DNA from: Hepsetus odoe
Lineage: Eukaryota; Chordata; Actinopteri; Characiformes; Hepsetidae
NCBI GenBank assembly: GCA_017165825.1
Contig: CM029372.1
Location: 7,635,855 to 7,699,854 of the forward strand
Reading direction: 5' to 3'
DNA: 64,000 bases
The first letter of the stretch is position 1. Each line of letters starts with the position of its first letter. Positions 1 to 11,518 of this stretch are shown here, piece by piece. Under the pieces are notes generated by a model. That model had not been told where the DNA came from. It saw nothing but the letters and a program-made list of their open reading frames with translations, and searched no databases. The translations under genes were made by a program, and so were the position numbers.

Positions 1-165
1 GAGAGAGAGGAAATAAAAAGAAAATGAAAAGAATAGAGGGGAAGAAAATGAAAAAGATATTAATACTAAAGGAAGGAGAGAGAGTGAAAGAGAGAGATAA
101 ATGATGAAGAGAAAGAAAGAAAAAAAGAAAGAAAGAAAGAAAGTAGTAGAAATCAGGAAAAAAGA

Positions 166-202
<37 letters not shown>

Positions 203-247
203 AGGGAGAGAGGGAGTTTAAGCTGAATAGTACTGTGGGAGCATTGT

Positions 248-288
<41 letters not shown>

Positions 289-322
289 GTATCTATCTGT
301 GTGTGTGTGTGTGTGTGTGTGT
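1..322. repeat. Purine-rich GA tracts followed by CT and GT microsatellites
   Basis: 1-215 is almost pure purine (GAGA, GAAA and GGGA motifs, with an uninterrupted GA run near 170-195). 251-286 is a CT run and 298-322 a GT run. GA and CT runs in inverted order can pair with each other. Confidence 0.95.
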
Positions 323-882
323 CCCTCCCCCTCCATTAAATACATTTAATACATGCATGTGTGCACGTGTGTGTGTGTATGGGGTTTGGTATCCGGTGGA
401 TTGGGGTGGGAACTCCACCATGGCCGGCAATTCTGAGCTGAAGCGTCCAGCCTGAATAAAGAGAGGCTTTGAGGAGCACAGATCAGTACACACTCTTGGC
501 TCTGGCACGAGCCACTCGGAGCCCTCCACAGCTGCTCCAGCGCTTTTGTTTCCACCTCACCCTCACATCTTCATAGCCACTCTGAGAACTGCGTGTTAAT
601 TAAAAGGGAAGTTTAATGAGTATTAAAGTGGCCTTTATTGAGATCTGAAGTCAGGCTTTGAATCATTAGAGTGGCAGCAGATCAAAGAGCTCAGAGAGAG
701 TCTACAGCAAAGGAGGAGAGGAAAACTCCACTGTCATCTTAATGAGGCTCATTCAGTGACCGATTTGGTCCAGTTCCTGAACTATAATTTCACTGAAGGG
801 GATGGAAGACGGAAGGATGTGTATGACCATGTTAACTCCATACAAAGGGCTGTCAGTAAGCACTGTTGTAGCATGTGCATAT

Positions 883-918
883 GTGTGTGTGTGTGTGCGT
901 GTGTGTGTGTGTGTGTGA
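883..918. repeat. GT microsatellite
   Basis: GT repeat with one GC interruption. Confidence 0.9.
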
Positions 919-2344
919 CTGTTCCCTGACCCTGAGCTGTCAGTGGAACCATAGAACACTTCATAAAGCACCTGGAATGCCTCTCGATGACCTCACTTCC
1001 TCTCGGTTGTTTATATCTCTTCACTGCGCCGCCACGTGAGCGGCACAGTAAACAGATATAAGAGTGTGTGTGTGTGAGAGGGTGTGATTGAGCACTCTCC
1101 GCATTAACACCGAAAGACCAGAAATCTCAACTCAGCTCACCCAGTATGTGTGCAGCCAGATTAAACAGAGACAGCGAGGGTGTGTCCGCCTACAGGGAAA
1201 CAGAAGCTGCAGGCCAGACATGCATGCAGTGGTGTAACCCAATAGTCAAATCTTCAGCCGTCTAGAAGCAACAACTGAGACTCAAACCTCTAAACTTGGA
1301 CTGTTTTATCAACATTTCTGGCATGCATTTCCATTCAGTCAAGCACTGGGCCATTTATGGACTTTATTACTTCAACAATTTACCCAACACTGATATATTT
1401 TCATCCTGTAAGTCAAGCAATTTATTTTATACTGTGGGATAGAATAAGTCTTATTCAACTTGTATGATCATCATACTTATCGTATGTAAGCTTTTGATGC
1501 CTACACAAAAGTGTGACTTTTTCTGCAATTTATTCAAATCTTCTCTTCCAGTCATGTGATTTCTAGCATTTTTAAACATGTTTCATAGCAGTCTAATAAA
1601 ACAAATGTATAAATAACCTTTTACCAAATTGTGCTCTAAAAAAGCCACAGTGAATCCACATTTTATTTTTCGTTCTGCCTAATATGAGCAAGGATAAAAC
1701 GTAAGTCTTCTGTAGAGGACCCACACAAGAAAGATCACTATCATCAGGTTCTCGTGGTGAGAGAATCTTGTCTGATGTTTGAACTCTTGTAGTACTGCAG
1801 CAGTGCCCTTCAGCTGTTACATTTTAATTGGAAACATATAGGATAATTTCTTGAAACAACAAACAGAAAAGTATTCTATCAGAATAGCTTTTTCACCCTG
1901 GAATTAATGTAGATACAATCAAGAGAGCTCTCGTGATTCTTTCATTCTTCAGGAGTTGGACAGAAGCAGAGTCAGATTAGCCATCAGCATGGTTAGCACA
2001 TGACATTTACAATGAGACCAATTTTATTTCAAAATCAGTTTTTTTCTTGAAGTTCTAGACATTTCACTGAGCTGAGCGTTAGCCTCCCCAGGTTCCAGCT
2101 AGCTGTCCCATACAGGGAACAGTAGGTATGTTGAAAAGCTCTTTCCTGGAAAAGTCAAAACTACAATATACAGGGTAAAATATAAAGCCTGAAATAAAGC
2201 AATACAAACATCATAAAGAATAATTTTCACGTGCATTAGCTAAGTGTTAACTATTCATCCCCTATATTCATTGACAATTAAAGTAATTTGCAAATTGAAT
2301 ATGTTCATATTTCAAGTTATATAGTAGCACTGATCTGCAGTCAT

Positions 2345-3040
2345 TTTCAAAAGTATTGGAACAGAAAGGCTAATTCATTTGTTTTGATATTTAAAGCATA
2401 CTTACTCATCATTATGAATCATTTTCTGAGTCGCTTGTCCTAATTAGGGCAGTGGGTGGTGCTGGAGCCTATTCCAGCTCTCACAGGGCCCTGGATTGGT
2501 TGCCTATCCATCGCAGAGTAGACACACATGCAAAAGACACACACAGGTAATTCAGCATCTCCAACCCACCTGCATGTCTTTGAAGTGTGGGATGAAACCA
2601 GGGCCCCTGAAGGAAAGTCACACAGACACAAGGAGAACATGCAAGCTCCACACAGAAAGGACGTGGACCACCCCATCTGGGAATTGAACCCAAGATCTTC
2701 TCGCTGTGAGGCGACAGCACTACCCACTGCACCACCCTTAAATCTAGATAGGTGCATTTAGATGTGTTAAATTACATAATCACATAACACCTGCATCTGA
2801 CCACCCAGGTTTTCAAGTGAGCAAAAACACTGGAAAATAAGAGGCGGCAGGAGTTTGTTGTTAAACACGTGTGTCCTAGAAATCGCTTGTGATGTCTACT
2901 TTCAGCTGAATGCATTTCATCGTCTGAAGAGGAGACTGAAGACAGATACTGCCCAAAACAGACAAAAAATAAAAGGTGCTGTGGTAAAGGCTAAGAAAAT
3001 TATAACCAAAGAAATCTACAGTTTGGTGAAAGCTTGATGT
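2345..3040 (+). mobile_element. Decayed Tc1-like transposon with C-terminal transposase fragment
   Basis: From about 2900 to 3036 the + frame reads NAFHRLKRRLKTDTAQNRQ, then KGAVVKAKKIITKEIYSLV. This matches the C-terminal region of a common fish Tc1 transposase family (HAFHLLKRRLKAETPQN...; LKEAAVKAWKSITKEE). The terminus-like motif AAAGTATTGGAACAGAAAG at 2350 recurs at the second copy of this family near 62127. A family B SINE occupies 2424-2739 between them. No complete open frame remains. Confidence 0.7.
2424..2739 (-). mobile_element. DANA/V-SINE-like SINE (family B)
   Basis: On the - strand: GGTGGTGCAGTGGGTAGTGC, TCGCCTCACAGCGAGAAG, then TCTGTGTGGAGCTTGCATGT, CAAAGACATGCAGG and a tail TAGGCTCCAGCACCACC to GGACAAGCGACTCAG. 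These segments match the common fish tRNA-derived DANA/HE1/V-SINE class. Confidence 0.82.
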
Positions 3041-3576
3041 GGTTGTTGTAAACAAGACATGCAAAAAAAATATTATGTGTCATTTTTTAATATACTTTAA
3101 AACTTTCTTTTCGAGTACTTTTGCTCATTTGGGAATCTGGATTATCAGATAAAAAGATGCTACATTTTGTGTAATTTAGCTTTCAAGGGAGTCATGAAAA
3201 ACTCATGAACAGAAAGCAACCCGTAGCTATTAGTACAGTTTAAACAATAAATAAGCCTGCACTATGTCCTGCTATTCTCTCTCACTTCTCCCTCTGCTAT
3301 GTTACCGTAGAAGCACTTCACACAAACAGGTCTTGGGCAGACAAGCTTTTGAGGCTATACAAGGAGTAGAAGGAAAGTGAGAGAGCGAGAGGGAGTGAGG
3401 GAGAGAGGGAGAGAGAGTTAGATGACTGTGTAGCTGGCAGGGTAAATAGTGTGAGTTGAAATCTCTGCACATTGGATTAATAAACAAAATATTTGCATTT
3501 CGAAATTGACCAGATTAGTCTCTTCGTCTCAGCAGTACCCAAATGGACCTAGGGAGAAAGGAGCACAAACACACCC

Positions 3577-3600
3577 TAACACACACACACACACACACAT
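3577..3600. repeat. CA microsatellite
   Basis: About eleven CA units. Confidence 0.9.
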
Positions 3601-3989
3601 ACATGAACAAATCAAGTGAACAAAAACACGCAATCCTGCTGAACAGAAGGTTAGGACAAGTCATTCATACAGCCAAACATTTATGTTTGCTAATCAAACA
3701 CCACATGCACCCATTTTCTGAACATACACAGATTAAGGCTGCAGACTCACTACTTTTGGGTTAAAGTTGAAGGTTATCAAACACAGTTGCATGAGCATCA
3801 GTGCAGGAAGGATAAAGAGCCGCCAACATGTCACAACATGCAGTACAATACAGTGGCAACAGGGACAGAAATGGACTTTTAAGTAACAATCTATAGCTTC
3901 ATAAGCACAGGCAGTAGTGTTGCTGCACTTAAACTCAAATAGGTTATCAGCCTGTATCTCACTTAACTACCTCCTATGCAGAGTAAATT

Positions 3990-4460
3990 CATGCCCTCCA
4001 CCACCATCCATCCTTCATCTGAGGCATTTATTCTAGCCAGGGTTCCCAGGGATGCTGGAGCTTATCCCAACACCTGTAGAGAAAAAACACCCAGGGTGCA
4101 ATTCAGTAACACCAGGTTTACCTGATAGGTATGTCTTTGGGGCAGCGGTGGCCTAGTGGTTAGGGAGTTGGCCACATGATTGGAAGATTGTGGATTCAAA
4201 CCCCTTCCCAGTAGGTTGCCCTGAGGTACCCTTGAGCAAGGTACTGTCCCTGTCACTGCTCTCCGGGCACTTTCATATCTGCTCACTGCTTCATGGGTTA
4301 AATGCAGAGGTCCAATTATGTTGTGGTTCACTGTGTGCTGTGCTGTGACCTCGCAATGACAAGAATAGTCACTTTCACTTCACTTTGGCCTGTGGGAGGA
4401 AACCTGGGGAAAAAGCTAACTCCATACAGGAAGGACCCTGGCCGAGCTGAGGATTCAACT
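3990..4460 (-). mobile_element. DANA/V-SINE-like SINE (family B), split by a family A SINE
   Basis: On the - strand, 4460-4383 carries the segment reading GTTTCCTCCCACAGGCCAAAG. It resumes at 4140 with CCAAAGACAT and ends with the GCATCCCTGGGAACC tail near 4040. The break falls inside the well-known CTTTGGACTGTGGGAGGAAAC motif of this family. This shows that the family B copy is older than the family A copy at 4139-4386. Confidence 0.7.
4139..4386 (+). mobile_element. tRNA-derived SINE, family A, nested in an older SINE
   Basis: The head GGCAGCGGTGGCCTAGTGG resembles a tRNA A box, with a B-box-like segment (GATTCAAACCCC) about 45 bases on. The body shares CCTTGAGCAAGGTACTGTCCC and the tail AATGCAGAGGTCCAATT ... 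TGACAAGAATAGTCACTTTCACTT with about a dozen other copies in this window. The hexamer CTTTGG flanks it at 4135-4140 and 4383-4388. It interrupts a DANA-like SINE. Confidence 0.9.
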
Positions 4461-5085
4461 TAACACTTAACAGTTCAAATCATAACAGTTACCAGACTGT
4501 AAGTGATTACTAAAACCTAGAGTGTAAGTTGGAGTCAGATTGACATGTCGTTGTTTTAGAGTCCAATCATTTTAATTTATTTCAACAGTGTCCCCACACT
4601 GAAGGTGCATGTATTCGAAAATTAAACATTCCTGTCACCCCAGGTCTGATTCTCAACGTTTAAAGAAACACCACCTTATAAGCTTTAAAGTATAAAGTAA
4701 TAGCAGTGCCAAGAAGGTTTTAATGAAGTTTGAACTCCTACTGGTTTCATGCAGACAGCAGGTCTCAGTGAGAGAAGGTCTTAGTTCTATCCCCCGCCAA
4801 GAAAAAAAAAAAAAATTCACCCAAATTTTTAGAAGTAGGACAAGCTTACGACCACCAACCAGCATTATGAAACAATTCAAACTGTGTCAAGTTCTTTCAA
4901 ATATATTTCCTTATGTGGTTTCTTACACAGCATAACATATTGTTTTGTATAAAAATAGAATAAAAAGAGAACAGCACAGAAAAAAAATGATTCCTTTAAC
5001 CTAAAATGTATTCATATTTGTATCCATATTTTATAGGGAACACGTAGGCCCTACAATGTCAGATACCCCAAAGTAGAATTATAGA

Positions 5086-5250
5086 GATGGCTGGGTGGCT
5101 GGGTGGATGGATGACTGAATGGATAGTTGGATGGGTGGATGGATGGAAGTCTGGATGGCTGGGTGGGTGGATGGATGAATGGATGGATAGTTGGATGAGT
5201 GGATGGACAGTTGGATGAGTGGATGGACAGTTGGATGAGTGGATGGATGC
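5086..5250. repeat. GGAT-based minisatellite with a 20-bp higher-order unit
   Basis: Degenerate GGAT/GGCT tetramers. At 5189-5248 the 20-mer starting AGTTGGATGAGTGGATGGA repeats three times with almost no change. Confidence 0.92.
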
Positions 5251-5658
5251 TACTTTCCTGGAACACACCTGTTTGAACATGCTATGGAACCTTAGTAAAT
5301 CCACACACACAAATCAGTTCCATAATTCCTGAATCGGGGACAAGAAATACACTCCTTCTGGGTTTGTTCTCTCAAACTAAAAGAAATAAAGGGGTCACAT
5401 AAGTGCTCTGCCTTGCTCACAATGCTGCGTGGCTGAGGACAATAGCAACAGCTGTCAAGTTGTACACTTTTACAAAAGAAACTAAAAAAACTAAATACCA
5501 GCTGTTTTTTGCCACTGTATTGTATTTTCATTGTATTTTCTGGTATTTCCTGATTTCTGTTCATACATCAGCCTTTCTGATCATTTTCCAGGTATTGTAT
5601 TAGACTGTCTGTTGGAAAACTGTAATGTCAACTTTCAGCTTTAAATTTAATAGAATAG

Positions 5659-5903
5659 AAAGTGACTATTCTTGTCATTGTGAGAACACAGCACAGCATC
5701 CAATGAAATTGGACCTCTGCATTTAACCCATGCACACAAACACACACCGTGCAGCAGGGGGCAGCTATGAAAGCACCGGGGGAGCAGTGTCAGGGACAGT
5801 ACCTTGATCAAGGGTACTGTAGGGCAACCTACTGGTAAGGGATTTGAAACCACAATGTGCCGATCCTGTGGCCAACTCCCTAACCACTAGGCCACCGCTG
5901 CCC
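5659..5903 (-). mobile_element. tRNA-derived SINE, family A
   Basis: Reverse complement of the family A consensus, from GGGCAGCGGTGGCCTAGTGG at 5903 down to the AAGTGACTATTC tail at 5659. Full length with both pol III box regions. TTAAAT occurs on both sides and may be the target duplication. Confidence 0.88.
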
Positions 5904-6027
5904 TTAAATGTGAAATTGTTTACATTTAACCTATACTTCCTATTTAATATATTAAAAATGTATTTCAAAGTGCATTTACGATATGAACTAATGGTCTAGT
6001 GATCAAGACAAGAACCTCACATGCACA

Positions 6028-6031
<4 letters not shown>

Positions 6032-6088
<57 letters not shown>
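6032..6088. repeat. GA microsatellite
   Basis: Uninterrupted GA repeat of about 28 units. Confidence 0.95.
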
Positions 6089-6092
<4 letters not shown>

Positions 6093-6800
6093 GAGTCTGG
6101 AGATAGATATGGCATGGCATGAACAGTGTTTCTCACAGTGCATCCTGAGCTAGCTCTCTGTCAAAACAGATCAGATTATATTTATGTCAGAGACTTTAAA
6201 TAAGCCCCTGGACACACACATACACACAGATGCACATTTCCACTTTGATCCAATTTTATTTTGCCTACAAAGAGCCACTTAGTTGTAACTTTTTTGTGGC
6301 AGTGGGGTCACAAGTCAGCGTTGTCTAGACCCCTACAGTGACCCTGAGAAACAATCTGAACCTTAATAAGCCAAGCTCCATTAGGCTGCAGTGATCCCCT
6401 CTCAGGCTGTTGCTATGGAGAACTGCAGTGTGGTAATGTTTGGAACATTTTAAAATTCACCAGCTTTTAGGATTTTTTCATTAAGGGTGTGGCTGGTAAG
6501 CAAAAAATAGATAAGGAAGCTGAAGGAACAAAAAAAGGCCCACCTCTTTTCTTCATCTCTGTTTGTTTGCTTTAAAAGTGAAAACGTCTGTGAAGAACTC
6601 TTTATCCAGAGCATCCATTTTTAATGGCCCTCATTGGAAACATTCGTATTGAGACTTTCCCCTCTGATGGATTTCTGCAGAGAGATCAGAGAGCGAGAGA
6701 ATGAGAGAGGGGGGAAGAAGATTTAGAGAACATAAAAGCTAGAAAAAGAAGAGAACAAGACAAAGAAATTTAAGAAAAATATAATATAGAAAACTGGTAA

Positions 6801-6803
<3 letters not shown>

Positions 6804-6875
<72 letters not shown>

Positions 6876-6886
6876 TATATGAGAGA

Positions 6887-6949
<63 letters not shown>

Positions 6950-6951
6950 TG
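6804..6951. repeat. Compound GT then GA microsatellite
   Basis: About 34 GT units (6804-6871), a 10-bp break, then about 33 GA units with rare GT interruptions. Confidence 0.95.
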
Positions 6952-7789
6952 AAAGTGGGGAGGAGGGGTGGGATTCTTTACTGAACTGGAAATAATACAG
7001 AAGCAGATGTGTGGAGCCTCTCATGTTCTATAACCACGTCACTGAAAGCTATTTATCTCATGCTTTTCTCACATACTTAAAATTAATGCTGCTGGATGGG
7101 TCACAGAGAGATAAAGACTGTGAGACAGTGAGAGAAAGAGACAGACAGACAGACAGACAGTCAGACACTGGGTGTGGCATTCTGAGGCTGCATTTATACT
7201 GAGACTAAACACGCCTGTCAGAACTTATTTTAAAGCTTAGTACAGTTGATTTCACAGACAGCACTGCTGCCGACGCAAGAATGACAGCCGTTTTCAGTGG
7301 TGCTGTAGGAAGCAGAAGGCTACAAGTGACTCACATGCAAATGGGTTTGGTTGTCAAAGTGGATACAACAACTTGGATCTGACTACTAATAACTGGCAGA
7401 CAGCAGGACTCCAGCAGTGCATCTCCTTCAGTTTGCTAAATATGGACATTCAGTCAAATCTTTACCAAATGCAGCATCAGCATCAGTGTCGACACTGCCA
7501 CATTTTTTGTTTCTCTCTCATACCAGACATTCTTATCTAGACACTTATCTAGTGCTAGGTGTCAAAGCTTCCTCTATGTTGGTCTGCTCTTCTGAGGATG
7601 AGACCGAATGATAAGGATAACAGCACACCAAGCGCTGTTCTCCCCTCTCAGGATCAGAATGGGAGTGACTCTTAGGATGTTAAAGATGATAGTGGTCATG
7701 TAGACTTATGGCTGGTTTGTCAAACACAAATTATGTCCAAGGCCCAATCCCATTAATAATTTTTTATCTCACCCCTTGTTTCTGAACAT

Positions 7790-8097
7790 CCCCTTCACTT
7801 CTTTTTCTTTTGGATGCTCCCATTCAGGGGTCGCCACAGTGGATCAAGCATCTCCTTCTCCTTCATGCATCTTCCTGCATGTCCTCTCTCACCACATCCA
7901 TAAACCTCTTCTTTGGTCTTCCTCTTTTCCTCTTTCCTGGCAGCTCCATCTTCAACATCCTCCTTCCAACATAATCCTTGTCTCTTCTCTGGACATGTCA
8001 CTGTCTTTTCGTCAGTGCCACCGTCTCCAACCCGTACAACATAGCTGGTCTCACTACTGTCCTGTAAACCTTCCCTTTTGCTCTTGCTGATCACAAA
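7790..8097 (-). mobile_element. LINE 3' end (non-LTR retrotransposon), 5' truncated
   Basis: On the - strand: AGGACAGTAGTGAGACCAGC (the YRTVVRPAMLYG-type segment, frame-shifted), then GGAGCTGCCAGGAAAGAGG and a 3' end ...TGGCGACCCCTGAATGGGAG followed by an A/G-rich tail (AAAAGAAAAAGAAG). This is the 3' end of a very common fish LINE, whose exact clade I cannot fix from memory. Confidence 0.7.
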
Positions 8098-9965
8098 TCA
8101 GTCACAAATCACTCCGGCCACTATATTATATATACAGTTATTATATATACAGTATAGATACAGTTCAGCAACCTCGCTATTGGACTTGAAGGCATTGTTA
8201 AGTGCTAAAAGGGTGACTTGGGTGACAACCCAATTTGAGTAGCACTCTCGGTGCCACCCCACACTTTTTAGTTGTCCGATTAGAATGACTCTGTAGTTCA
8301 GAGCATGAAGTTACAGACAGATTCACAAAGTTGCCAGCAAAGTGAACCAAAAAAAAAAGTTCATATACAATCTACAGTGTCGTCCCTACAACAGGGAATA
8401 GCAAAGTCACTTTCCCAAGCATTCATTATATTAAACACCAATTTGAGGTTATTTTTTTTATTTGGTACACATACGAATGGGGAAAAAATGAAAGGAAAAA
8501 TGGTGAACAGTTTATAGTTCACTACAGACTCATAAACACGAAGCCTCTAAAAGAGAATGAATGCATGTTTTATAGGGGGAGGGAGTATTTGGCGTATGAA
8601 AGAGGCTTCCACATATAGGTGCAGTGTTAATGAGGAAATATGAGGACCGACGCTGTGTGTGTATTCAGGGTTATGGTGTGGTGGATAATAATAACCACAG
8701 AATTATTGGCTCTTTTGATGAAAATGCTATGTATGCATGTGTTTGAAGCCTGGGTTTTACAAAAAATAAGAGCAAACATCTTGCAAAACAACGTTCCATA
8801 TTTTCAGTAATTGGTATTCACCACATTTGGGGAACTTTTTTTGAAGTGTACTTTACTGTTCTGTATTGTACAGTTTGTTGTGTATGTGTTGCTAACGCAG
8901 ATACTTCCTTAAACGTGACTGGACCACAGATGTTTCCAAAATAACTGGGTGCCGTTTGTTATGTATTATAAATCATAGACCCTAAAAAGTCTGATTACAT
9001 TTTGTCTGTTAGAGCCTCTCTTATAGCAAAGCTAGACCCATGCATTTCAAAACAGACACTTTTACATATACATTCTTGTCTCTTGGACAACTAAGACAAC
9101 TTCATCTGCTGCTATTGTTGCTGTAAGACCTTGAATTCAGAAGGTGCATCGTAGATGATGGTGCATTCATTTGAAATAGAAGAAAGGCACGTCTATCATC
9201 TAAAATAAATGAGTCAACACTGAGGTTGTGTAATCAGCTTAAAGCGTATACCACTGTCAGCTGTTTGGCTTTGGTCTGTTGGTAATTCAGTTTAATGCTG
9301 TGCTGAGACACTGCTCCAGTCTAACTGTGATTGTAATTAGATTAGGATGATAGGCCTGCAGTCACTCATGTGCTGGTGAGTAACACAGCTGCACTGTCTG
9401 CTGTCACTGGCGGAATCCCTCAGAGGAAGACCAGCACTGACTCACCATCAGGAGACAGCAGTTGGGCTAAGAGAACATCATAAGGTTTTCCTAAAAGAGG
9501 AGTGCTTTCCTCTCTGCTAATAACGAATCTGGGCCATCGCCCACTATGCTGATCCTCACCATGATTTGTTGCAGAGCATTCCTGCCTGCCAGCAACATCA
9601 CATGGAACAGCCTGAGACGTGATTGCACTGGTTGCTTGGTAACAATCTAGACGATGGCTGCGGACCTGTTTTATTTGAGAGAGTGGATACATAGCTGCAT
9701 TCTAAAATGAACTCTAAATGGAAAAGCAGGATTATAACAACCAAAACTTTCAAACCAGGGGCTAAGAAGAGAAAGTCTTCATTTTTAAAAGCTGTCACTG
9801 AACAAGACACAAATAAATGTCCTAAAAACTATTGGACTATAAAAAATTAAAAAAATTCTGTCAAGTTCATATCATGGGTATTCATTAAAGCATAAATGGA
9901 AAGAATGTCTCCAGGAGCAGAAAGATATCCTTCTAAAAACATAAAAAGTAGGCAGCTCTCTGTTA

Positions 9966-10346
9966 ATTCGAATTTAGGCTGGCCAGAGAAGCGTCTCTGT
10001 TAATTAAGAGAGCTCAAAAAAGTTTAACTTCAAACCAGAAACATTCAAAATGAATGGGTAAGAATGTATATTATATATATATTCATTTTCACCCATTCAT
10101 TTTGAATGTTTCTGGTTTGAAGTTAAACTTTTTTGAGTTAAACACTTCTTCTCATTAATTTACTGACATTCCCAAAAATGATGGTCTGTGCAAAGGCCTT
10201 TAAGAGTTTAGATACCCTCACACACAGCTGAGTATCTGTACTGTAGGAGGTGGTCATGGAACCATTCTTAATTTCCTTTCTCACACAAAAACGTTTCCTA
10301 CTTCATTCCAATTAGAGACGCTTCTCTGACCAGCCTAAATGAGAAT
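9966..10346. mobile_element. Fold-back/MITE-like element with nested inverted repeats
   Basis: The outer arms at about 9966-10005 and 10310-10346 share TTTAGGCTGG and CAGAGAAGCGTCTCT in opposite orientation. Inside lies a perfect 47-bp inverted repeat (10013-10059 and 10091-10137) with a 31-bp AT-rich spacer. No open frame of note. I do not recognise the family. Confidence 0.7.
10013..10137. repeat. Perfect 47-bp inverted repeat with 31-bp spacer
   Basis: The left arm begins CTCAAAAAAG and the right arm ends CTTTTTTGAG; all 47 positions pair. The spacer contains a run of TA dinucleotides. It could extrude as a long cruciform or, if transcribed, form a stable hairpin RNA. Confidence 0.95.
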
Positions 10347-11268
10347 CTAGCCCCGGTCTCAAATGACTAAAGCGTGAACTGGCCTGGCAACAGGAGAGAA
10401 AGTGGAGGGCATTCTGAGCACTTTCCACTGGGAGTGAAGCACAGCTGTTAGTGTGCCTGCGTGTCAATGCTAGCTCCTGTCCCATGTTAAATCTGCATCA
10501 CGGGCTAAAGTGTTTTGGGAAGTTTGCAGGATTCTCTTTGCACAGTTTCTCCTCAGAGGCACAATCAAGCATTGGAAAGGCAAAAGGCTTCTGGCAGCCC
10601 TATACATCGCAGAAAAGCACTCTGGATAAAGATAGCTGAACCATAAAGAGAAGGCAGTGCCTCACACGCTGCTGTGAAAGGCAAAGTGAGTAGGGGTGTC
10701 TGGGCAGGGTGCGGTGGAAGCCAGAGCTCACAGTGACTCTTGTGTTTGCGGCCAGAGCCATGTCGTCATCACCAATGCACGAGAGCTTAAAATAAACTGG
10801 AGGAAATGGCAGGCCTGAAATGTTATGCTGTGGAAAGCAAGCTGAAATCTGCTTCTCTATCTCCCACCCCTGTGACAATAAGTGCTTAGACCTGATAAGG
10901 GCTGGTCTAATTCATACTGACCTTAATTATAGCTGCAGAATGCTTGTTAACTCCACCCCCTCTTCATCAGGTCCTACCTTTTTATACAATTTGGTTTAAT
11001 TATTCTCTCTCCACTCTTTAAAACAACATAAGACATCACAGCCAACACCTACAGGGTTTTAACTCTCACCTCAAATTCAACACTTTTTGTTTGTGAGCAG
11101 AAAAAGAAATACTGGGAAAGTATGATCTGGACTAATAAACCAGAATCAGGCTCTAAGCAGTCTTTTTAGTAATATTTTTCTTGATTAAAACACCACATTT
11201 GTTTAACAATGACAATAATATCTCTTCAAGTTCTAAGGGTTTGATTTAAATGTCTTATAGCTTGTAAT

Positions 11269-11518
11269 GTGGCAGTGGTGGCCTAGTGGTTAGGGCGTCG
11301 ATCACATGATCGGAGGATCGGGGGTTCGAACCCCTTCCCAATGGGTTGCCCTGAGGTAACCTTGAGCAAGGTGCCGTCCCCGTCCTGCTCCTCCCTGCGA
11401 TGGGCTGGCGACCTGTCCGGGGTGCGTCCCCGTCCTCGCCCTGTGTGCGCTGGGTTGGACACCAGCACTCCCCCGTGACCCCGTTTGGGACAAGCGGAAG
11501 ATGATGGATGGATGGATG
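11269..11518 (+). mobile_element. Chimeric SINE: family A head with family B-type tail, 9-bp target duplication
   Basis: The head (11271 to about 11385) is family A: GGCAGTGGTGGCCTAGTGG, a perfect B box GGTTCGAACCCC, and CCTTGAGCAAGGTGCCGTCCC. The 3' half changes to TGCGATGGGCTGGCGACCTG ... GACAAGCGGAAGATGATGG, the tail type seen in family B copies here and in fish LINE/SINE 3' ends. The direct repeat GCTTGTAAT flanks the whole unit (11260-11268 and 11519-11527), so head and tail inserted together. Confidence 0.88.

Noticed and set aside
5051..5310. Ser/His/Pro repeat protein on the - strand
   Set aside because: It is only a translation of the GGAT minisatellite.
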